Assembly: GCF_003286125.1 (NCBI RefSeq)
Contig: NZ_QMED01000004.1
Location: 62,001 to 126,000 of the forward strand
DNA from: Algibacillus agarilyticus
GTDB taxonomy: Bacteria > Pseudomonadota > Gammaproteobacteria > Enterobacterales > Alteromonadaceae
DNA length: 64,000 nt
Direction of reading: 5' to 3'
Shown piece by piece: positions 53,683-61,309 of the stretch. How positions within the stretch are numbered: the stretch's first letter is position 1; each line of letters begins with the position of its first letter. The notes beneath the pieces are model-generated. The model was not told where the DNA came from. It saw only the letters and a list, made by a program, of their open reading frames with translations, and searched no databases. The position numbers and the translations under genes were made by a program.

Positions 53683-54141
53683 TTAACAAGGAAGGATATT
53701 TTCTTTTAATTCCTCAAACCAGCCTTCAGCAAAAGTCACTGGGTCCATCGTTTCGCAAGCATCAATTTCGAAAAAAGGGATAAACGGCGTTGCCATTAAT
53801 TCGCCCATTAATTTATCAAATTGCTTACCGGCACCACAAAAGCTATCAACGTAACTTGAGTCTCCCATACCTACGACTGCATATTTAGATTCAGATAGAT
53901 TAGGAAAACTATCACGCATTTCGTCAAAAAGGCTTATCAAATTATCAGGAATATCACCCATGCCTGTTGTAGACGTAATAATAACCCAATGAGTGGGGGT
54001 AAAATCTAACACTGCTTGCAACGGTGTTTCGTCAAATAGTTGCACTTTAATACCCGCTTTTTTTAATTGCTCTTCAGTGTGTTCTGCTAATTCAATTGCC
54101 GCTCCAAAAACAGAGCCCACTAATATTGCTACTTTATTCAT
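53683..54141 (-). CDS. Flavodoxin, YqcA-type
   Basis: 152 residues from the ATG at 54141 (MNKVAILVGSVFGAA). The FMN phosphate loop is GSVFGAAIELAEH, and VITSTTGMGDIPDN plus GMGDSSYVDSFCGAGKQFDKLM give the other flavin contacts. E. coli YqcA is the nearest known relative; it is adjacent to truC and yqcC there, as here. The start codon lies two bases from the truC stop, so they are one operon. Its stop is supplied at the edge of a MITE-like repeat, so the last residues (ILPC) may have been altered by that insertion. Confidence 0.87.
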   Translation of the reverse strand: MNKVAILVGSVFGAAIELAEHTEEQLKKAGIKVQLFDETPLQAVLDFTPTHWVIITSTTGMGDIPDNLISLFDEMRDSFPNLSESKYAVVGMGDSSYVDSFCGAGKQFDKLMGELMATPFIPFFEIDACETMDPVTFAEGWFEELKENILPC

Positions 54142-54142
54142 T

Positions 54143-54868
54143 CTAAATTCCACTATTTTCAATTGCTGCTATGTTCAACATTTGTTTATAAGTACTGTCC
54201 AATGGACAATGTATATCTAAAATTTCCCCAGTAAAAGGATGAGGTAATTGTATTCGTTCTGCATGTAAGCCTAATCTAGCTTCCGAGAATTGCAGCTTAA
54301 AGTAGTGGTTATACTTATTATCGCCATAATTCACATCATATATTATAGGATGCCTAATGTGTGCTAAGTGTCTTCTGATTTGATGTTTTCGGCCTTCAGT
54401 TGGAAATAGCCGGACTAAACTAAATCGAGATTCTGGATATCTATTTATTTCAACGGGGATTGAAGAAGTCGCCAGTCTTTCAAATCGAGTGAAAGCCGAT
54501 TTTGCAGTTGGTTCTATCGAAGCTTGTTTATCTGCAATTTTATCGAGCTTTTCAACTAAGGGATAATCGATTTCGCCGTTTTCCGGTGTAAAACCTCTAC
54601 AAAGCGCTAAATACTGCTTTTTCATTAATCGCGCTTCAATTGATTGACAAATAATTCGAGCGGTGTCTGACGAAAGCCCCATCACCAAAATACCCGATGT
54701 AGGCCTATCAAGCCGATGCACAGGATAAACATATTGGCCAATCTGATCACGCACCGTTTGTAGTGCAAATTCCGTTTCATGTTTATCAATTAACGAACGA
54801 TGAACTAATAAACCCGATGGCTTATTAACGATCACTAAGTGTTCATCTTGATACAATATATCTAACAT
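54143..54868 (-). CDS. truC: tRNA pseudouridine(65) synthase
   Basis: 241 residues, RluA/RsuA-type pseudouridine synthase. It has the start LDILYQDEHLVIVNKPSGLLVH and the catalytic-Asp motif VYPVHRLDRPTSGILVMG (Asp near residue 54). Lys/Arg and C-terminal motifs include RLFPTEGRKHQIRRHLAHIRHPI and EARLGLHAERIQLPHPF. TruC makes pseudouridine 65 in tRNA-Ile and tRNA-Asp. It is the middle gene of the conserved yqcC-truC-yqcA operon, 16 bp after yqcC. Confidence 0.93.
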   Translation of the reverse strand: MLDILYQDEHLVIVNKPSGLLVHRSLIDKHETEFALQTVRDQIGQYVYPVHRLDRPTSGILVMGLSSDTARIICQSIEARLMKKQYLALCRGFTPENGEIDYPLVEKLDKIADKQASIEPTAKSAFTRFERLATSSIPVEINRYPESRFSLVRLFPTEGRKHQIRRHLAHIRHPIIYDVNYGDNKYNHYFKLQFSEARLGLHAERIQLPHPFTGEILDIHCPLDSTYKQMLNIAAIENSGI

Positions 54869-54884
54869 ACCGCTTTTACCTGAC

Positions 54885-55229
54885 CTATTTATCGCTTGAA
54901 TTTAAATGACTAAACAACTGATCGATTTTGGCAATGGTTTGCCTAATAGCATAATCACAATCGCCCTCAACTTTATAAGCTTCATCTGCCATCGGTAACA
55001 ACTGCAGTGTTGAAGGTAATGGCTGATTAGCATTAATCATATTTTGCATTTTTTCGATAAATACAAATTGCAACCATTGGCTAAACGTTAAGGTATCGAT
55101 ACAAAAAGGCAATTGGCTCTGCATTGCCTGTTGATTTGGGCGTTCTATTTGCCAAGCACCGGCTTGAAGCATCGACTTTTCTAACTGTAATAAAAGTGTT
55201 TGCAACTTATGACTTAATTCATCCGTCAT
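54885..55229 (-). CDS. yqcC: YqcC family protein
   Basis: 114 residues, all-helical. The segments LQTLLLQLEKSMLQAGAW and LPFCIDTLTFSQWLQFVFIEKMQNMI and the context match YqcC of Enterobacteria and other gammaproteobacteria. Function unknown. It is first in the operon with truC and the flavodoxin gene. Confidence 0.88.
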   Translation of the reverse strand: MTDELSHKLQTLLLQLEKSMLQAGAWQIERPNQQAMQSQLPFCIDTLTFSQWLQFVFIEKMQNMINANQPLPSTLQLLPMADEAYKVEGDCDYAIRQTIAKIDQLFSHLNSSDK

Positions 55230-55294
55230 TTATTTAACTCCCACGTGAGTTATGCGTATAATGCATTTATGTTACTAGATTTAAGAACCGTATT

Positions 55295-56329
55295 TTGCAA
55301 GAAAACATTGAAACATTATATCAGCTATTAAAAATCGCTAATTGCGACTTCATGGTTTTAGATACCGGGCGCATCATACAAGAAATAGATAAAAAATCAT
55401 TTATCTCGTTCGAAGATTTAAAATCACCTTACCCTTATCCTATTCAACAATACGCTAAATTCGCTTTAATTTATTGGACTAAAGAAAACCAAAAAAATCC
55501 TTATATCTGGTTTTTAAACTTACCATTAGATGAAGAAAGTCGATTGAATACGGGGGCACGAAATCATTTTGTTTCCATCATTAAGGAAGCATTAGGCGCG
55601 AGTTTCTCATCGGGGGATTCACAACAAGAAATACCTGATAATCCTTATATAAAAACGCCTGATGAAAAAAAAATAGCCGTTATAAATGCAAAATTAAAGC
55701 ATAAATTTAAACAGCCTGTATCAAACGACTATTTGAAATGTTCAAGTTACTTTGTGCAACCAGATGCGACCAGTTGGCAAGCCATTAGTGTCCAAGGGAT
55801 GGCTGATTTTATAACGGATTTATCGAACCCCGTTAATCAACGAAACTTTGATCAGGTATTTTTTGATTTACCCGCACCTTTACATAAAGAACTTGCTTCA
55901 CTCTTGGAACATAATGTTATTTCAAAAGCATTAGCTAACCGTTTATGTAAATCGTTACGACAACAGCACTTTTCTGATATTCATATTGTTGCGATGTGGT
56001 TACGTTTACTTTCAAGCCACAGCAATACCCAAATGGTGCGAGAGTTAGTTATTGATTTATTGCCAACACCAGCGGGGCAATCTGCGGATGTTTTAGTGGT
56101 ACTAACCGCTCGTTGCTGGCCAGCATTTGAACAAGATGCAACGTTAGTTGCTTATTTAGAACATATTGCGCAATTAGAAAGCTTAACCTTGTTTAGTTCA
56201 ATATTTGCGGATTTGGTAGCACTACCCAGCTTACGCAATAATATTTTTAAATTACTCTCAAGTAGCGACGTTTTACCCCATACGCGTAAAGCCTTAGATT
56301 TGATGATCAAAAAACAACAAGGTAAATAA
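55295..56329 (+). CDS. DUF3549 family protein
   Basis: 344 residues; the only in-frame start is TTG at 55295, as nearby ATGs are in other frames. The N-terminus MQENIETLYQLLKIANCDFMVLDTGRIIQEIDKKSFISFE and the PYPYPIQQYAKFALIYW segment are characteristic of DUF3549, a gammaproteobacterial family found beside DUF3301 and yqcC. The C-terminal half is a helical repeat-like region (RLLSSHSNTQMVRELVIDLLPTPAGQSADVL). Function unknown; soluble and probably cytoplasmic. It is divergent from yqcC and followed by the DUF3301 gene after 4 bp. Confidence 0.85.
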   Translation: MQENIETLYQLLKIANCDFMVLDTGRIIQEIDKKSFISFEDLKSPYPYPIQQYAKFALIYWTKENQKNPYIWFLNLPLDEESRLNTGARNHFVSIIKEALGASFSSGDSQQEIPDNPYIKTPDEKKIAVINAKLKHKFKQPVSNDYLKCSSYFVQPDATSWQAISVQGMADFITDLSNPVNQRNFDQVFFDLPAPLHKELASLLEHNVISKALANRLCKSLRQQHFSDIHIVAMWLRLLSSHSNTQMVRELVIDLLPTPAGQSADVLVVLTARCWPAFEQDATLVAYLEHIAQLESLTLFSSIFADLVALPSLRNNIFKLLSSSDVLPHTRKALDLMIKKQQGK

Positions 56330-56333
56330 GTCT

Positions 56334-56642
56334 ATGATCATAATGGATGTACTGGTTCTCACACTCATCATTGCGGTTGTATTACAATTTTGGCAATTAC
56401 GTAAACAAGCTGAGATCGCAAATAAGATTGCCCAACAGTACTGCGAAAAAAATGATCTGCAATATATTGCATGTGCACGCATTAAAACTAAACTCATTTT
56501 CTTTAAGCGCCAGTTTGCTAATTGGCATTCAGTTTATTTGTTTGAATTTAGTGGCAATGGGGAAGATAAAAATCAAGGTGAAATAACCTTAGAAGACTGC
56601 CGACTTTTGGATATAACAACCGAAGTTTATCGCGTAAATTAA
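56334..56642 (+). CDS. DUF3301 family membrane-anchored protein
   Basis: 102 residues. A single N-terminal helix (MDVLVLTLIIAVVLQFWQLRK) anchors it; the conserved QYCEKNDLQYIA and FFKRQFANWHSVYLFEFSGNGED segments mark DUF3301. Function unknown. The two in-frame ATGs (56334 and 56343) cannot be told apart. It lies between the DUF3549 gene and rdgC, an arrangement kept in many Alteromonadales. Confidence 0.85.
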   Translation: MIIMDVLVLTLIIAVVLQFWQLRKQAEIANKIAQQYCEKNDLQYIACARIKTKLIFFKRQFANWHSVYLFEFSGNGEDKNQGEITLEDCRLLDITTEVYRVN

Positions 56643-56660
56643 TTAATATGGATTTTCACT

Positions 56661-57563
56661 ATGTGGTTTAAAAACGCCCTTTTTTATCAATTCAGTAAAC
56701 CTTTCGATTTAGACCAAATCGAATTAGAAGATCAATTACAAAACTTTTTATTTAAACCTTGTGGTACAACTGAGATCCAATCTTATGGTTGGACACCGTC
56801 ATTAGCACCTAACACCGCAGGTTTAGTGCATCAAGCAGGCGACTATTTCTTAATCAACCTAAAAAAACAAGAGAAAGTATTACCTGCTGCCGTTATACGT
56901 GAATTGCTCGATGAAAAATGTAAAGCAATCGAACAAGCTGAAAGTCGTAAAGTAAAAGGTAAAGAAAAGCAGAATATTAAAGAAGAACTTATTCACAGTT
57001 TATTGCCACAAGCTTTTGTAAAATCGTCTTTTACCCGTGCATTAATTGCTAAAAAAGCGGGATATATCATTGTCGAAAGCTCAAGTTCAAGCAAAGCAGA
57101 AGAACTATTAGCCTACTTGCGCAAAACATTAGGTTCATTACCGGTTATACCACTTGAAATTGAGTCACCAGTTATGGTTGAACTCAATGATTGGGTTAAA
57201 GGTAAGGAACCACAGCATGTGACTTTAGGGACTGAAGCTGAATTCAAAGACTTTGCTGAAGATGAAGGCACGGTAAGAACGAAGAATATTGCTTTAGACT
57301 CTGATGATATTCAAAACCACCTTGAATCAGGGAAATTTGTGACTAAATTGGCCATTGATTGGGATGAAACATTAAGCTGTATCTTGCAAGAAGATCTCGC
57401 CATAAAACGAATTAAATTCAGTGACGAACTTAAATCGCAAAATGATGATATTCAAAATGAAGATCATTTAGCAAAACTCGATGCTGACTTTATTTTAATG
57501 TCTGCGGAGTTAACGCGATTTGTTGAGTATATCGCTGATTTATTTGGCAAAAAACCAGAGTAA
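56661..57563 (+). CDS. rdgC: Recombination-associated protein RdgC
   Basis: 300 residues, nearly the length of E. coli RdgC (303). MWFKNALFYQFSKPFDLD, the LLPQAFVKSSFTRALI segment and LAIDWDETLSCILQEDLAIKRIKFSDEL are family hallmarks. RdgC forms ring-shaped dimers that bind DNA and limit RecA loading. The stop codon runs straight into the left end of a MITE-like element. Confidence 0.95.
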   Translation: MWFKNALFYQFSKPFDLDQIELEDQLQNFLFKPCGTTEIQSYGWTPSLAPNTAGLVHQAGDYFLINLKKQEKVLPAAVIRELLDEKCKAIEQAESRKVKGKEKQNIKEELIHSLLPQAFVKSSFTRALIAKKAGYIIVESSSSSKAEELLAYLRKTLGSLPVIPLEIESPVMVELNDWVKGKEPQHVTLGTEAEFKDFAEDEGTVRTKNIALDSDDIQNHLESGKFVTKLAIDWDETLSCILQEDLAIKRIKFSDELKSQNDDIQNEDHLAKLDADFILMSAELTRFVEYIADLFGKKPE

Positions 57564-57815
57564 TACCAATTCATATAAATAAGTGATCTCTCAGAATGCA
57601 TCCATCGGTTTTTGAACAAGGCGTCGGTGTACAGGAATGGTTGTTCCCTTTCAAATACCGATAACGCAGATCAAAAGCCGCTGGGGCATTCCTTTCAGGC
57701 GAGCTTCAAATGCGCTTACTCTGTGTTGATCGACCTCAAAAGAGCACCACTATTCTTTCATTTAAGCGCATTTAAACGCTCGCTGAGTGGGCACTTATTA
57801 TTACGGATTGGTATA
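57563..57815. mobile_element. MITE-like element with terminal inverted repeats
   Basis: About 253 bp with no long frame. The left end AATACCAATTC-ATAAATAAGTGATCTCTCAG matches the complement of the right end (CTGAGTGGGCACTTATTATTACGGATTGGTAT) with few mismatches, so the inverted repeats are about 32 bp. It abuts the rdgC stop and the terminator before the HDOD gene. A diverged relative is at 53445-53682. I recall similar sequences in marine Alteromonadales genomes, but have not searched. Confidence 0.7.
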
Positions 57816-57838
57816 ACATCTATTCTGTCGCACAAACT

Positions 57839-57866
57839 AAAAAAGGCGCTTGTTAGCGCCTTTTTT
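57839..57866. terminator. Bidirectional terminator between rdgC and the HDOD gene
   Basis: AAAAAAGGCGCT, loop TGTT and AGCGCCTTTTTT; a perfect stem with symmetrical A and T tracts between convergent genes. Confidence 0.9.
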
Positions 57867-57888
57867 AGTTTAGCGGTAAATCGATTAT

Positions 57889-58731
57889 TTAAGAAAAAAT
57901 AGATTTAGCGGCATTATATGCTTCTAAAAACTCTTCGCTTTCTAAAAATTCAACTGAAGGGATCACACCTTTATCAACGTATCGATCATAAAAGTCTTCT
58001 TTATCTTCATCAATGGGTAATACATCACAATAGACGGCGGCGATCCTAACAAAATCTAAGTAAGCGACTGCGTCTGGTTGTACGCGTAGATCATTCCAAC
58101 GCTCTGCAATCACAATGAAATCTTCACTGAAATCCCATGCGCGCATAATGTTACCACCAATGCGCCCCGCTAAACGGGCTATTGCGCCTTCTAAAAATTC
58201 AGGCTTAGCAAACACTTCTTCATGACGCTCGGCTTCAGTTAATATCGGTAAAACACCAATATTATGCACTAACGTTGCAAGTGTGATTGTATCTAAGTTC
58301 AATGATGTATGTTTATTCGTTTGCAAATAAACTTTGATGGTGGCCATGGCGACAGAAGCGACTTCTATCGATAGTTTCCACACTTTATCTAGCATGGCTT
58401 TAACTAAATCGTTTTTAGAAACGAATAGTTGTTCCATTGCCAATGCGGTTGCTATATTTTTGATTTGTCTTAAACCGATACGAGTGACCGCCTGATTTAA
58501 GGTTTCAACTTTTATAGAACGACCAATATAGGCGCTGTTTGCAATTTTGAGCATACGAGCCGACAAGGCCGGATCATGTGCAATGACATCGGCCATTTGC
58601 GATAAATTTACGTCTGGATTATCCGCAGCTTCGCGAACGCGAACAGCAATTTCAGGAAGCGTAGGTAATACTAACGAATCGTTTTTAATTTTTTCTGCCA
58701 ATATGGTTAGCAAAGCGTTTTCTGTAGACAT
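57889..58731 (-). CDS. HDOD-domain signalling protein
   Basis: 280 residues, one HDOD domain for most of its length: LVLPTLPEIAVRVREAADNPDVNLSQMADVIAHDPALSARMLKIANSA at the start, then VTRIGLRQIKNIATALAMEQLF and LATLVHNIGVLPIL, where HN replaces the HD pair of true HD phosphohydrolases. HDOD proteins are non-catalytic regulators found in motility and stress signalling. It is a monocistronic leftward gene. Confidence 0.92.
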   Translation of the reverse strand: MSTENALLTILAEKIKNDSLVLPTLPEIAVRVREAADNPDVNLSQMADVIAHDPALSARMLKIANSAYIGRSIKVETLNQAVTRIGLRQIKNIATALAMEQLFVSKNDLVKAMLDKVWKLSIEVASVAMATIKVYLQTNKHTSLNLDTITLATLVHNIGVLPILTEAERHEEVFAKPEFLEGAIARLAGRIGGNIMRAWDFSEDFIVIAERWNDLRVQPDAVAYLDFVRIAAVYCDVLPIDEDKEDFYDRYVDKGVIPSVEFLESEEFLEAYNAAKSIFS

Positions 58732-58956
58732 AAATTCCTTTACCTATGAGTAGTGTTGCTGGAAGAACTTTTTTATTGATATATTTTACTTTAGCTCGGG
58801 TTAAATATTTGGCAACTAAAAATGCTAATAAACTGATTTAAAAGCTTAATTTTTAAGCTTTTTTGATAAAAATATTGATTTAAAATAACAACTGACTATT
58901 TTATGAGCAATTATATTCAGATTAAGCCAAACACAAAAAAGACATTTATTGTAAAA

Positions 58957-58988
58957 AAACCGTATTGTCATGGAAAACAATACGGTTT
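58957..58988 (-). terminator. Terminator of the sulfatase gene
   Basis: AAACCGTATTGT (58957-58968) pairs with ACAATACGGTTT (58977-58988) across an 8-nt loop; seven A on the left read as a T tract for the leftward sulfatase transcript. Confidence 0.85.
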
Positions 58989-59021
58989 AAAACTTAAATA
59001 ATCACCTGTTCTGTCAGTCTA

Positions 59022-60662
59022 TTAATCGTTCCAGTGTTTCTCTATTATCGCTTTTAACTTAGGATAGTTTTCATCCGTTTCATTATAAACTTGTCGTTGT
59101 CGTTTTAACTCTTTTTTAAGCTCAACAATCGTACTCGCATATTGGGGATCGTTATAAACATTTACGAGCTCTTGCGGGTCATGGCGCAAATCATATAATT
59201 CCCAGGCAACCGGCGTATTGATATTATTGTTATGCAAACCTGTTTTATTGACCCATTTCCTATCATAAAATTTTTCTTGTGGCTCTACAAAACCTGCGCC
59301 GTAAAACATAATTAGTTTATATTCTTTTGTTCGTAAGCCAAAATGAGCAGGAACATCATGGTACATTCGGTGAGTCCAATATCGATAATACGTTGCGGTA
59401 CGCCAATCGTCTGGCTGTTCACCTTTTAATGCTGAACGAAAACTTCTTCCATGCATATCGTCAGGTATTTCAGCATCAACTAAATCTAAAATAAACGGGG
59501 CAAAATCAGTGTTGTTAATTAATAAGTCACTGGTATTGGCTGCATTTTTTACTCTCGGATCATGCACGACGAATGGCATGTGAATAGATTCTTCATACAT
59601 CCAGCGTTTATCTTGATAATCATGCTCTCCTAACATCATGCCTTGATCAGAGGTATATACAATTATGGTGTTCTCATATTCCCCCATATCTTTTAATGTT
59701 TGAATTAAACGGGCGACATTATCATCTACACCTTTTACACAGCGTAAATACGCTTTAAGAAATTTTTGATATGATTTTTTTGTAAATTCAGTATGTGATA
59801 AGTTTTCATCTACGCCTAAATCTAGGCCTAAACTGCGGCGATTATGGCGCTGCGATATAGATGTACCAATATCTTTCATGAGTTCATCATTTTTACCACG
59901 AGTCGCAATAGAGCCATGTGTATTAGCAACTTGATATAAATCGGCCGGTTCAGGAATTTCAACATCCGCTAAATAAGATTCATATCGAGGTGCATATTCA
60001 AAATAATCGTGCGGCGCTTTGAATTGGTGCATCAGGAAAAAAGGTTTATCTTTTTTGCGGTTTTTTAACCATTCAATGCTTAAATCCGTGATCACATCCG
60101 AAGAATGTCCTTTATAGGTCGCTTCATTTTGTGGCCAAGGTTTAGTTCCTTGTGTTCTAAACACGGGATCAAAATACTTACCTTGTAACTCTAAAACTTC
60201 ATAATAATCAAAAGCACCGGGTTCTTTTTTTAGGTGCCATTTACCAATCACGGCGGTCTCATAACCTTCGTCATTTAACAATAATGGTAATGTTTGTTGC
60301 TCAGTACTTAACGAACCTTTCAAATCGAGTACGCCATTAGTTTGACTGTATTGACCCGTTAAAATACTCGCCCGACTTGGTGTGCAAATAGAATTGGTAA
60401 CAAATACATTTTCAAATCGAGTGCCCTCATTCGCTAATGCATCTAGGTTTGGCGTTGGGTTAAGCTTGGCTAACCGACCGCCATATGCGCCAAAAGCGTG
60501 GGCAGCATGATCATCCGTCATAATATAAAGCACGTTCATTTTTTTATTTGTTTTTGCTGTTATGTCAGTCGTACTCTCATTTTGCTTTGTAACCAAACTG
60601 CAAGCCGTTAAACTCGCAGCAGCGAGCAATAACCCGACTTTAATTAACCTATGTTTAATCAT
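59022..60662 (-). CDS. Type I sulfatase (S1 family), lipoprotein
   Basis: 546 residues with a lipobox LTAC near residue 21. The formylglycine signature is CTPSRASILTGQ (Cys near residue 93), matured by an FGE/anSME enzyme. Metal ligands are in LYIMTDDHAAH (DD pair) and VYTSDQGMMLGEHDYQDKRWMYEESIHMPFVV. It belongs to the arylsulfatase-like S1 sulfatases abundant in algal polysaccharide loci and would remove sulfate from galactan oligosaccharides, for example L-galactose-6-sulfate of porphyran. The exact S1 subfamily cannot be read by eye. It is divergent from the GH86 gene. Confidence 0.92.
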   Translation of the reverse strand: MIKHRLIKVGLLLAAASLTACSLVTKQNESTTDITAKTNKKMNVLYIMTDDHAAHAFGAYGGRLAKLNPTPNLDALANEGTRFENVFVTNSICTPSRASILTGQYSQTNGVLDLKGSLSTEQQTLPLLLNDEGYETAVIGKWHLKKEPGAFDYYEVLELQGKYFDPVFRTQGTKPWPQNEATYKGHSSDVITDLSIEWLKNRKKDKPFFLMHQFKAPHDYFEYAPRYESYLADVEIPEPADLYQVANTHGSIATRGKNDELMKDIGTSISQRHNRRSLGLDLGVDENLSHTEFTKKSYQKFLKAYLRCVKGVDDNVARLIQTLKDMGEYENTIIVYTSDQGMMLGEHDYQDKRWMYEESIHMPFVVHDPRVKNAANTSDLLINNTDFAPFILDLVDAEIPDDMHGRSFRSALKGEQPDDWRTATYYRYWTHRMYHDVPAHFGLRTKEYKLIMFYGAGFVEPQEKFYDRKWVNKTGLHNNNINTPVAWELYDLRHDPQELVNVYNDPQYASTIVELKKELKRQRQVYNETDENYPKLKAIIEKHWND

Positions 60663-61309
60663 TTAAATACACAACCAAGTTTAAATTTAACAATATAATT
60701 TTAAATGCAAACAGATTAAATTAAAAGCACTTAAGTTGTAAAGTAATTGTTCTTTTAATTTATATTAATAATCCATTAAAGATTCGTGCATCCATGCACT
60801 CAGCCAACCAACAACGATTAAGACTTTATGCTCCTGCAAAGTCACCTTACCCCACCTCCCTGTGGGGCAAAGACTTTATGCTCCTGCAAAGTCACCTTAC
60901 CCAACCTCCCTGCCCCCTGTGGGGCATAGATAAATACGCTCGAACGTCGTGGTTAAAACGCCTCAGCTTAAAATGATCATGCATTAACGCTACTTACCTT
61001 TATAAAGAACCTTTATTGAAGGCCTTTACTGGAAAGCCCTGATTAAGCGTACTAATTAAGACTGATTACGACTAATCATCAGTCTACATTCAGAGCCCAA
61101 CCCGCATTTTAAGCAGACCTATGCCTGTAAACAGATAAAAGCTAATGCTTAAATTCACGTTTGTCATGCACTTCACTTTATGCCAAACACAACAAGTTAG
61201 ATATAAAACAATAAATTGGTATACAAAACACTTACTGTTAACATGAAATTAACATTGTATGTGAATAATAAAATCTAAATATAAATACAACATCTTAAAC
61301 AGAGGTCAT
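60663..61309. other. Divergent sulfatase/GH86 upstream region
   Basis: This 647-bp gap contains the tandem hairpin repeat at 60820-60926, GTGCAT-CC-ATGCAC at 60787-60800 and a plain AT-rich stretch before GH86 with AGAGGT at 61301-61306 as its ribosome site. I see no other gene or RNA. Confidence 0.5.
60820..60926. repeat. Two tandem ~49-58-bp hairpin repeats
   Basis: The unit starts AAGACTTTATGCTCCTGCAA and is repeated directly at 60820 and 60869. Each unit can fold twice: ACTTT-A-TGC/GCA-AAGT, and a GC-rich stem (CCCCAC / GTGGGG, 60850-60867 in unit 1). Unit 2 carries an extra 8-9 bases (TGCCCC) in the second loop. Confidence 0.8.

Noticed and set aside
57612-57902. 96-residue plus-strand ORF
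   Set aside because: It runs through the MITE-like element and the bidirectional terminator; it is an artefact of the repeat.
60794-60976. 60-residue ORF across the tandem repeat
   Set aside because: It is made of the two hairpin units (SPYP / PLWG repeats) and has no ribosome site.
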